64,000 bases of DNA from Hetaerina americana (lineage: Eukaryota; Arthropoda; Insecta; Odonata; Calopterygidae): positions 1,857,501 to 1,921,500 of the forward strand of contig JAKTNV010000017.1 in assembly GCA_022747635.1 (NCBI GenBank). The letters are read 5' to 3'. The notes under the pieces were generated by a model. That model did not search any database. It was not told where the DNA came from and saw only the letters and a list, made by a program, of their open reading frames with translations. Below are positions 35,728-45,213 of this stretch, one piece after another (within the stretch, counting starts at the first letter, position 1; every line of letters begins with the position of its first letter). Position numbers and translations under genes: made by a program.

Positions 35728-36801
35728 TTATTCATCTAAATCTATATTTTCCCCTTCAAAGTAATCCCCATCGACTGCAACACACTTATGCCAGCGCTTG
35801 ATCCAATCCTCGAAACATTTTTTATATTCGGTTTTCGGTATGTCCATCAGTGCTTCCTGCGATTTTTCCATTACTTCCTCTCGGCTGCTAAAACGCGTTC
35901 CCCGTAATGGTTTTTTAACTCGATTGAACAGAAAGAAGTCACAGGGAGCCAAATCAGGTGAATTCGGTGGCTTTTGGATGGTATTTGTTGCATTTTTCGT
36001 CAAAAAATTACGAATAATGATAGCACTGTGCGACGGTGCGTTATCATGGTGCAAAATCCACAAGTTTTCTGCCCACATTGCTGGTCTCTTTCGGCGAATT
36101 GCTTCACGCAAACGTCTCATAACGCCCAAATAATACTCTTTGTTTACTGTCTGGCCTTCTGGCAAAAATTCATGATGCACTACACCGTTGTAATCCATGA
36201 AAACCGTCAGCATTGCCTTCTTTTTTGACTGAAAACGACGTGGTTTTTTTGGTCTCGGCTCATTTGGTGAACGCCATTCACTTGCCTGATGTCTGGATTG
36301 CGTGTCGTACTCATAAACCCACGTCTCGTCTCCAGTAATGATCCTTTTGATGAATGTGGGATCGGATTCAGCCTCGCAAATCATGTCTTTTGCGACGTCA
36401 ACACGGTCTCTTTTTTGCATGAAATTGAGGTCTTTTGGCACCAACTTTGCTGCTACACGACGGAAACCCAAATCATTAACCACAATGTCTTGGGCGGATC
36501 CATAGGCAATGTTCAAGTCCTCCGCTATTTCTCTGATGGTTAATTTGCGGTTATTGACCAACATTTCTTTCACTTTATCAATTTTTTCACCGACTTTCGA
36601 TGTCGATGGTCTGCCACTGCGTTCATCATCTTCGATTGACTCACGACCACTTCTGAACCGCTCGTGCCACTGGTAAACGACCGTTTTTTTTAGAGAATCG
36701 TTGCCGAAACACTTTTCCAACATTTCCAACGTCCGTGCGCCACTAAATCCGTTTTTTACGCAAAATTTAATACAAGTTCGTTGTTGCAAATTTAAATCCA
36801 T
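35728..36801 (-). CDS. Mariner transposase (DD34D), intact, copy 2
   Basis: Same protein as in copy 1, 357 aa from the preferred Met at 36801; the frame is also open to an upstream ATG at 36870 (380 aa). The catalytic triad D158, D253, D288 and the HTH region are intact. Five residues differ from copy 1: G63 (the linker reads RSGRPST, the usual form in the family), A241, L247, K277 and E351. None of these is a catalytic aspartate, although position 247 lies six residues before D253. No stops or frameshifts are present. Function and partner sites are as described for copy 1; each transposase should act on the ends of both copies. Confidence 0.95.
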   Translation of the reverse strand: MDLNLQQRTCIKFCVKNGFSGARTLEMLEKCFGNDSLKKTVVYQWHERFRSGRESIEDDERSGRPSTSKVGEKIDKVKEMLVNNRKLTIREIAEDLNIAYGSAQDIVVNDLGFRRVAAKLVPKDLNFMQKRDRVDVAKDMICEAESDPTFIKRIITGDETWVYEYDTQSRHQASEWRSPNEPRPKKPRRFQSKKKAMLTVFMDYNGVVHHEFLPEGQTVNKEYYLGVMRRLREAIRRKRPAMWAENLWILHHDNAPSHSAIIIRNFLTKNATNTIQKPPNSPDLAPCDFFLFNRVKKPLRGTRFSSREEVMEKSQEALMDIPKTEYKKCFEDWIKRWHKCVAVDGDYFEGENIDLDE

Positions 36802-36978
36802 TTCTGCAATTGTAAAAAATCGCCAACACACACAGAGATAGATGTACTCTTGGCTACGTAACTTTTGCAAATGTCAAGTTATGACACTAAGATTTAAAGG
36901 GAATATCAACAACAGATGTACCAATTTAACAAAAAAACAGAACTCAAATCGGAACGATGGGAGCGCCACACGGTGGTT

Positions 36979-37005
36979 ATTCCGGGAACTTTTTGATCAA
37001 GGTAG
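36979..37005 (-). repeat. Terminal inverted repeat of mariner copy 2 (transposase 5' side)
   Basis: 27-bp end followed by TA at 37006-37007. It differs from the equivalent end of copy 1 by a single base (A versus G at position 9). Confidence 0.93.
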
Positions 37006-38798
37006 TATTTCGAATAAAAGAAAACGCCTAGAACGGATACCTAATTTCTTTAAGCCACATTTAAAAAAACACATGATTTGGGATTCGGGCGAGGCCTAAT
37101 TACGCGCCAGTGGCTGCTCTGAAAATTTTTTCGGGCAACATCTTCAAGAAAATTGATGCTCTTGAGCTAGCAGCAGTTGGCGTTCTTAATATGGGAACTA
37201 TTAAGACGGAGTCAAGTGTCTCACGAAATGAATGATGCTTATGGAGCTGGAATGGGGCGGGAGGTACAGGAGAGGGGTTTGGGTGAGCCGTGTAGGTCGT
37301 GGCAGGGGAGGGAAGGGGGACGGTTGAATTAGGATGAAGTAAGAGAACGAAACGCACGGACATGATTAATTGGCTCAGAGGAAGGCCTGGGAATTGGAGG
37401 CGTCATAAATGGAAACACAAAATGTATTTCATTTGAAACAACTTCCTAAAGTGGGTCACGTACCTAAGTGAAAGTATAAACCGCGAGAGTATAGGCTGAA
37501 AATATCTTATTAAAACTGTGCCTATGTCAAGTGTGCCCGAAAAACAATATCTAAATAAAATTATCAAACCAAGACACCGTCTCCTATTACTTCGTCATGT
37601 TTATTCAAGGTAGTTTCCCTTGCTCGGAAGTGGGAAACCTACGGTTGAAAGAGCGAAAGAATTATATTATTGTTATGCTCCAGCTATACCATTTAATTTT
37701 CCCTTAATTACTGACAATGCGTGATCATTTTCCAAAAACTTGGAGGTTTCAACGCAACACAATCGCGTGGCATTTTAACAAAAATATTGTTGAATAAATT
37801 ATCACAGTAGTATGTTAGCAATTAATTCCAAATTGCATGGTAAGTAACGAGAATGAAAAAAATAAAACGAAGTAAATTCGTTAATCACAGTATTTTAAAG
37901 GAATAAATATCAATACATTAGACACCTATCAGATTCTCCGATATGAATCAAGGGAGAACGAATACATTGGGCTATTAACACACTCTATACGCAAATTACT
38001 TCCTAATAAAAACTACCACTCGGAATTATCCATGAAAATGCATGGTGAGTGAGTAAGCCTCCAAAAGTTATTATTGGTTCCCAGTTATTTAGAACCTCTG
38101 TGTATACCTAGTAAATGACTAATTTTTAGAAGTACGAGTAATGCGATTGGAGCAACCATGTAGATTGTCCAATAATAACGCCTGTCTCACCTCGAATAGA
38201 TTTAAACTAAATTGATGAACCGTAAACACGCTAACACCTCATCACGTCCTTAGGTTAGATTACAAGAAGAAGTCAATTTTAAATATTTTTAGAATAGCGG
38301 CACTAAGTATCCAGATATTTTTAATACGAAAATATACTATCTCATAACTTAGAGGGAGGCGATAATAGTTTCCCTGGGCGGTGACACAGGATTCACGTCT
38401 CGGATCTTCTAGCCGGCCCGCGAACAATCGTATTAATCCGCTCCCGAACGAACAGAGATAAACCTTTTGAAGAGGTAAGACAAATAGACTTTTGGAAATA
38501 AGAAGGGGGGGAGGAGGCTGCAGGAGATGCGCCTGGCGGTCAAATTTACCGGGAAATGAAGGCACTGGAGAGAGATGAAATACGGCCCTCCATCGGCGGG
38601 GGACTCCATGCCTACTCCAACCCTCCTCTCCCCAAAGCCCATTGCCTTCCGCACGTCCGCCTGTCTGCCTGCCAAGACGGACGCACGGATTTCCCGAAAA
38701 GACACATTCGTCGTGACCGCGGACGCCACTGGCACGCCAAGAAAATTCACGCGCCGTGACTCATTTGAAGAGGCAAAAGGGAAAAAGGAAGGGGCAAG

Positions 38799-38832
38799 GG
38801 GTGGATGTAGGGGGGTGGATGTAGGGGGGAGG
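38799..38832 (+). repeat. Short G-rich tandem repeat
   Basis: GGGTGGATGTAGGGG-type units repeat twice in tandem inside a G+C-rich island. A nearby run of pyrimidines, CTCTCT followed by about 13 C, lies at 39071-39097. Confidence 0.6.
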
Positions 38833-40251
38833 ACCGGGCTGGTTCTGGAATGGGGAATGAAGGGAATTCCACGCGAGGAGAGGCGGGGAAGGGAGGCCGA
38901 GGGAGGGTGCGGGAGTGAGCCGAGGCGCGGTTGATAGGTCTCCCGCCCCCTTTCAGACTCCAGAAGTGTGTGGCCAAGAGCCAAGGCGAGTCAAAACAGA
39001 AGATCTGCGGTTAAGTTTTCCCGTCGTTTCGCTCCCATAAGACGCCGCCTCTCGCCACAAACTGAAATATTTCTCTCTCTCTCTCCCCCCCCCCCCCAAC
39101 ACCCCAAGCCCTGCTTATTTTTTCCTTTCATTTTCATTTTTCAATTACTGTTTATGTTTTTCCGTTACTTTAGGAGACGTCCGCATATGACATCCACGGA
39201 TTGTTGAAGTAAGGGGAGCGCGGGAATTTTTCCTAGAAACCAACGAGGAATGTGGGGCGATCAAGTTGCCGGGAGTATTCTCGATGGCGGTTATTACAGT
39301 ATATTCCTTAGTTTTGATTATGTCCGGTCCTCCGATACTAAGTAACTAAGTTTTAACTGCTTAAATAAATTCTAAAGAGGTATGGAAATGAAGTGATTCG
39401 CACTTCAGCGGGATGATTTGGTGGCTATCTTTGGGTAACACTGATAGAGAATTTTCACCACGGAAAATTTAAACAAGATAAGAAAATATAAAATGGTAGA
39501 AATCATCATGGAACGGATTTTTCTGGCTGGCATAAATTATATTAAATGACTGAATTATTAGGAAAGGCACCCGAATGGACTAAACACACTGCCAGGCAAA
39601 TACATTCTTCCGATTATACCATAATGTTTCCAAGTTATTCGATTTTTTAAGTAAATGTCATGCCTTTAAAAAATTTACATTTTGTAATTACGCATAATGA
39701 GGTTTTATTAGTTTAATACATAAAACATAACCACTCATACCCACACGCCTTTCAACCATTTTCTCTGGTGTCCCCGACTCCCATCCCTATTCACTGATCA
39801 CCGTGTTTTGTCTCCGTCCGCCATAATGATTTTCACTTAACGGGGAAACCAATGATCTCAAGAGGTCCTGATTAATAGCGTCTCTTGGCTTCGAAATGGG
39901 TGTTTTCAAATTGATGACTTACATTCTTTTTGGAATTCCATTCTCTTTTTCACTTTAAACTTTGGTAACTTCAAGGTTATCAAAATCATCCTTCCTTGGA
40001 GATTCCGATAAATGTAACTAAACCATAGGGAAATTATTCCACATCGAATGAAAACTTTTGACCTTCGAACCCCCTCTTATTCTTTAATATTTCTTCTTAC
40101 TGGTTCCCCTGCAAACGGCTAATCACGCATTAGCCGTATAGAGTTTGATACCGTAGTGTATTTTAGCAGCTGATACAAATTGTTTTTTGCGTTGTGACTA
40201 TTGAAAATTTCAACATTAGTAAATAACATAAAAATAACATGCCATGTTGAT

Positions 40252-40332
40252 ATCGCACACCTGGTGTTGAACCACCCCCTGCCACAGACCCTAGCAGTGG
40301 TTTTCTGAGTACTAGGAGATGTAAATGATATC
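40252..40332 (+). mobile_element. LINE 3'-end fragment
   Basis: CACACCTGGTGTTGAACCAC, CCCCTGCCACAGACCCTAGC, AGTGGTTTTCTGAGTACTAG, then GATGTAAATGAT. Same terminus as at 45.2, 60.1 and 63.9 kb, with decayed ends. Confidence 0.6.
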
Positions 40333-41952
40333 ACTACTTCTAGTTCATGTATCTCCCCCTCCTTCCACTCTCCATTCAATGAAATGTTTTCTGATTTTTT
40401 CGCAACGAGACATAATCCGATGGAAAAAATGTAAGACGAAATCCGGCGTCGCAAATTTATTTATATTTTCTCTTTTTTCCAACAACTTACAATTTGCAAA
40501 TCTGGACCATTCAATGTGACACTTGATAATCCTCCGAACCAATCGTATTTAAGTTAGCGAGCTATGCATGGACGTACTCATGAGCGTATGAAGGAAAACT
40601 ATGCACGAAGACTAGAGAAATGCTCTAAATTCTGGCTGGAATGGGATACCGGAAAATTCAACGCCTCTCTTTAGATCCAGCATTTCCCGCGGTCTTTTCC
40701 GTCATTTCCGCTCGCTTGGCACTCCTTCGCTCCCCTCCCATCCGTTCGCCGTGCCTCATTGCCACATTTCTCCCACCGTACATCTTCATCTCATCCCGCA
40801 CATCCACGACTCATCGCGTCCCACCCATTTCCCAATCAACGCCCGCTCATAATCACAACCCCTCCAGCCAGCTGCACACACACTAAGTTCCTTCCTTCCT
40901 TCTCTCATCTCCACGACTCCGCCAGTCGTTTCCACCGATTCGTCGCATATTTCTTTCCCTGCGCTTCCCGAATGGTACGCCCTTTCATCCATATTTCGCA
41001 CTGTTTCCCAGTACTACCAAGTCGGTCCCCAATGCCTCTCCAGCCATCATTTTTGTCCGATGGAAAACAACTAGAGCATTTGAAAATCGCATTTGGTTAA
41101 AATAAAGGAATACGTAAATACTAGCAAACGGAGATTTTAAAAACCTAAACCATACCCGGCATTTCAATACGATGGCGTTCGGCATATGTATTCAGTCACC
41201 TGCCACTGCATAAAATGATGATTGGTGATAAGTCGTATTCGGGAAGTTAAAATTGTCGTAAGGTACGCTTGTTGCTGTTGCTGTTTCGAGTTGTGAGAGG
41301 CAAAAATAATTCCATACAAACAGGTACATGTACACATATTATGCATCCAATATCCCGTAAATTCCTACTCGTGGTCTCGCCTACCAAAGTAAGGTGGCTT
41401 TAAAATTATTCCTTACATAGTCAGCATTAAAATCAAGTGATTAATATTCATTAACAGATTCAAGCCGTGCCCGTGATCCAGTGTCTCCCAATTAAGGCCT
41501 ACCAATTACAATGTGACGCTTTCTGTTCGTACATAATGGTTCTACGAAACGAGCAGCTTTACTACGTATCCTGTTTTAATTGCGAAAATAATTCCATCTA
41601 AGAAGGATCCCAAGCACACGACACTCATTCAACACCTCCCATCAATTTCATTCGAACGGATCCCAACCATTCGTTTTATTAACCTTAGTAATTTAAAATG
41701 GGGAGGAATCTGCGTCACGATATGAAATGATTGGAGAGGAGCCGTGGCGTCATGGGCGAACGACCATGCCATCAAAAACCTCGAAATTCCCTCTACGGGT
41801 CGATCCATCACTTTGCTCCCCACCCCCTCAGACCACGCGACCGCCCCTCACCTCACCTCCCCCGAAAAAGTCGCAAGAGGAGGAGAAGTTTCTGCCCCTC
41901 CCCTTTCCTCTCACCCGCCACAAACCTTCTCCGTTCCCGGCGCAGGCCGGAC

Positions 41953-42002
41953 CACGCGTGGATATATTTAAGGACGGACGCCGCCGCGGACGCACTCGGA
42001 GA
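41953..42002 (+). promoter_or_regulatory. Candidate TATA-box core promoter in a G+C-rich island
   Basis: The palindrome CACGCGTG (41953-41960) is followed by TATATTTA (41963-41970) in otherwise very G+C-rich, CpG-rich sequence. The expected start would be about 30 bp downstream, near 41992-41995, just before an ATG at 42002. An A+T element isolated inside a CpG-rich island is typical of a promoter. No coding exon downstream can be recognised. Confidence 0.3.
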
Positions 42003-42439
42003 TGGAGTCTAAAACGGGGGCATTTGTCAGCCATCCACTTTCGCTTGCTCCCGCCGCCTCCGACCGCCCCTTACAACCCCTCCACCCCATCCCCCCAGCC
42101 CATCTCCACAACCCGCGTCCATCCCCTCTCAGCACACAAACAATCCCGCCGGCTCGCTGCTCCAGTCCTCCCCTCAAAACGGCCCCCTTTACCCTTCTTC
42201 TGAATAGTTGGGATTGCCGCAGTCGCATCAAACACAATTGTGCCAGACTTATTGCGCGCTAAATCGGAAAAGTATTCCAGTAATTCACTCAAAAACGATA
42301 AAAACGAAAGAACAACCAGCAGTTTGGAATAGGCAAAGTTATTACAATCCTTCTCCAAAAGCTTCTTTTCTAATGTCCCACCGAATGTCTCCAATAGCTT
42401 ACCAAATCGATCCACAATGTCCCCAGTGATTGAAAAACG

Positions 42440-42775
42440 GCTAATGTAACACCAATTATCAAAAACGGAGGCAAGGAGGAACCGAGCAGTCACAGGCATA
42501 TTTCCCTTACATCCACTTTATACAAGTTCAAGGAATATGTAGTTGCTAGTTCCATCGTGAGACACTTCGGGAGTTAGAATTTATTGATGAAAAACCAGCA
42601 TGGTTTCCGAAAGGGTAGATCCTGCGAGACTCAACTTGCGCCTTTTGTTCATGATATCTTTGGTTCGTGTAAGCGCAATGTTCCAATGGACGTGGTTTTG
42701 CTAAATTTTAAATAAATTTTAAAAATGTTTCGAAGAAGTACCTCGGTAGATAAACTATTCAGAAAGCTATAAGTC
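42440..42775 (+). pseudogene. LINE reverse-transcriptase relic (CR1/Jockey group)
   Basis: Dead fragment of a non-LTR retrotransposon ORF2. One frame, read through stops, gives recognisable RT blocks: NVTPIIKNGGKEEPSSHR (family form VTPIFKKG...NYRPISLTS), HISLTSTLYKFKEYVVASS, and QHGFRKGRSCETQLAPFVHD (the diagnostic HGFRKGRSCETQL block), followed by DVVLLNFK at the position of catalytic motif A (LLDFSKAFD). The motif A aspartate is replaced by Asn and is followed by a stop. There is another stop just before NLLMKN, and one upstream of KTANVTP where family members have Trp. It cannot make active RT. The CR1/Jockey group assignment rests on motif recall. Confidence 0.82.
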
Positions 42776-43956
42776 AGGCGTGTAAAAGGGGATGCGACAT
42801 AAAAGATACAAATGGAATCATTACTTAAAATTTAGAATGTAGCATTTTTTTTATGCGTAAACTATAACAGATAGGCTTTCATCACAAAGGAAAAGCTAAT
42901 CTAATAGTATGAAGTTCTCGGCTAAGGCATACACATATTTCTGCTTCGGAAAACCGTGAATCCCAAAAGAAAAATGTAAACATAACTTATATTAAACTGA
43001 AAAACGTAAATAAGCCAAATTATTATCGCTAGGGATAACTGACAGCAGCGCAACCGGTGTGTAACGTGTGCTAATCGAACGAATTCATCCACTGTATACT
43101 GACGCAAAAGATTTAAAAAAAAACACTAGCAAAACTATACAGGCGAAATAAATACACTCATCAAACAGCGATAGAGAGCGATCTTAAAAATAAAAAATAA
43201 GCTTGTATGAATTGGAGCATGGGAGGGGGGATCACGCGACATATTGGCGTTTCCTGGGAAATGCACTGCTGGATCCATGCCCCATCCCAAAAGAGTAAGA
43301 CGGACGGACCTAACGGGCAATGCACATGGTAGGAGCCAGACGCTAATATCGACCCACATTTAGGAGAAGAGACCAAAGGGCTACGAATTATACTTCCGAG
43401 AGATGTACGTCTCTAATTTGCGTGTCCCCCACGAACATCAGATGCAACGTGGATGAAAGACCACCAGACGGCTACACTTGGAGAACCGGACCCATTGCCG
43501 GCGGAGGCGACGACCCAACATCATCGTATCGCCGCGATTGTATCCACAACGATCGAGATAAAATGGGCGAGCGAGAAAGCGAAGAAGAGAGGGTCGGTCC
43601 ATAGATTGAGTTCTTAATGACCCGAGGGACCGAAACAAGTGAAAATGTGTATGATTAACAATGGATCTGAGATAATTTTTTTCTCTTGTTGAAGACTGTG
43701 TTAAAGGGGAGAATGTTAGGCAAACAGGGAAGGGACAGGAATAGGATGGGGATGTTGGACGTGATGAAGGGAGGAAGGAAGTATACAAAGACGAAGAGGG
43801 GCCTGTTTTAGAGTAGAATGTTGTTGTTCTTTGTTAGGAGAAACAAACAATTTATTTGTTTTGTTTGGTAGTTGTATCCATCCAAAACCCCCTTTCCCAG
43901 TAGATTACCTAATAATAATATGTAGACGTATATAATATTTAAACATACTATAAAAT

Positions 43957-43959
<3 letters not shown>

Positions 43960-44003
<44 letters not shown>

Positions 44004-44160
44004 ATATATATATATGTATATATTATACACACACAGATACAGTCACAGACGTGATGACACCATTAAACGCGAAAAAAAAACACAAAGAACAATCACTATT
44101 TTGTTTTTTCTTTATATTTCGATCGCACAACTACTTTTTTCAACCGAAGGAAGAAGATAC
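43960..44160 (-). repeat. (TA)n-bounded element, decayed relative of the 30.6 and 52 kb units
   Basis: A (TA)n tract at about 43960-44020, then on the minus strand a block containing GATCGAAATATAAAG, AGTGATTGTTCTTTGTG and a T-run. This matches the order CGAAATATCAAG, GTGAGTGTTCTTCTTTTTTG seen at 52.2 kb. The stem-loop part is eroded (GTAGTTGTGCGATCGAAA). Confidence 0.35.
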
Positions 44161-44857
44161 GCGCACATAGGGGATAATAAATAACATCGTCACACACATA
44201 CACGTATATTGGAAAATAATACGATTCCCACCATCGTTACCATTAAGACTAGCGAGACTGAAAGGGGGTGGTAGAGGAAGTGAGAGAAAGATTGGAGCAG
44301 ACAACTGGGAAATGAAAGACGCCGATGAAAGTAAAGAAATAACAATATGAACATCTTGACAAAAAAATCTATTTCACCAAGTTGGGGCGATTAGTGGATC
44401 TCAAACTGGGGAATGGTACCTAACATATTTTCGAGTATGTAATAAAAACCTTATCTTAGAGAGTCACATTATTAGCGTGCTTAGAAAAAGGCTTCCGCGA
44501 AAGAATGCTCATGGCTTTCCCTTTTTCGGTGTTTTCCTTAGTCTTCTTCTCACTCCTTTAACGCTCTTTCTCTTTAGTCCCTCCACCCACCAAAAAAATG
44601 ACTTTATCAAAGCTAAGCACTCAATGAGAAGAACGCCAATATACGATACAATGGTACAAAAATTGCGTGAAATACTGAGTCGGGAAAACAACAAGCGTTT
44701 AAGGTCAAATTAAACCTCAAGGGTGAAGGCTAATTGCGAAAGTGAAAAAGAATTGTCAAGGAAAATCGCACTAATCACCTGATTTATTCGTGCGTTGGGT
44801 ATCAAAAGTAGAAAAACTCTAACAAAAATAAGAGGTAATTGCCACGAGAATAAGTAA

Positions 44858-44927
44858 ACCAAACATCTTGGTGTGATAGCTAGATCACCGACGATGGCAG
44901 TGATCTAGTCAGACCAAGATGTTTGGT
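44858..44927. repeat. 70-nt near-perfect hairpin
   Basis: A perfect 15-bp outer stem (44858-44872 with 44913-44927; ACCAAACATCTTGGT and its complement) and a perfect 9-bp inner stem (CTAGATCAC 44880-44888 with GTGATCTAG 44900-44908) are separated by a small asymmetric internal loop (7 versus 4 nt) and capped by an 11-nt loop. Length and shape are like a pre-miRNA, but a miniature foldback insertion is equally possible. No target duplication was found. Confidence 0.5.
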
Positions 44928-45049
44928 GTCACACATATACCTTTAGTAGAATGTTTTTAACGTATCGCCTGCCCCCCTGCATAGACAATCGCCAATATGT
45001 CTGATAATACTCACCGTTAAGGAATTAAATAAATTTTTTACGACTATTT

Positions 45050-45213
45050 AAGATGTCATTTTTCCCACGAACGATAAGGAATAAGAATAAAATAAAGTTT
45101 GCCCGTTCGCGCAAGGAGGGAAAGGTGTTTTGGGTCAAGGGTACTCTGTTGTATAATCAGCCCCTGCCACACCCCCTAGCGGTGGCTCGCAGGGTACTAA
45201 ATAAAACTAAAAC
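45050..45213 (+). mobile_element. LINE 3'-end fragment
   Basis: 5'-truncated LINE copy. It starts within the ORF2 C-terminus (SFFPRTIRNKNKIK from 45056) and runs into the conserved 3' terminus CCCCTGCCACACCCCCTAGC, GGTGGC, GCAGGGTACTAAAT at about 45160-45204. The same order of C-terminus and hairpin terminus occurs at 63.6-63.9 kb, which ties both to one LINE family. Confidence 0.75.

Larger units (their letters stand above)
35675..37005 (-). mobile_element. Full-length mariner-type transposon, copy 2
   Basis: Second complete mariner element, 1331 bp, in the opposite orientation to copy 1 and about 15.4 kb away. The 27-bp terminal inverted repeats (35675-35701 and 36979-37005) differ at one position, and TA duplications lie at 35673-35674 and 37006-37007. 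It contains an intact transposase gene on the minus strand. Sequence outside the TA duplications is unrelated to the flanks of copy 1, so these are two separate insertions and not one duplicated segment. Confidence 0.96.
37008..42250. other. No recognisable gene; G+C-rich islands at 38.38-39.1 and 41.72-42.25 kb
   Basis: The 38.4-39.1 kb island is CpG-rich, with a purine-rich core at 38.76-38.94 kb. 40.66-41.05 kb and 41.72-42.2 kb are pyrimidine-rich on the plus strand, which lengthens chance frames there. A 7-bp hairpin CGGCTAA/TTAGCCG with a 7-nt loop lies at about 40116-40136. Confidence 0.4.

Noticed and set aside
38433..38984. 183-codon minus frame and overlapping plus frames
   Set aside because: Pro/Ser/Arg-rich translation in a G+C-rich, purine-skewed block; consistent with composition rather than coding.
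41727..42203. 158-codon plus frame
   Set aside because: Pyrimidine-rich plus strand gives a Pro/Ser-rich translation; it starts upstream of the TATA candidate and has no family motif.
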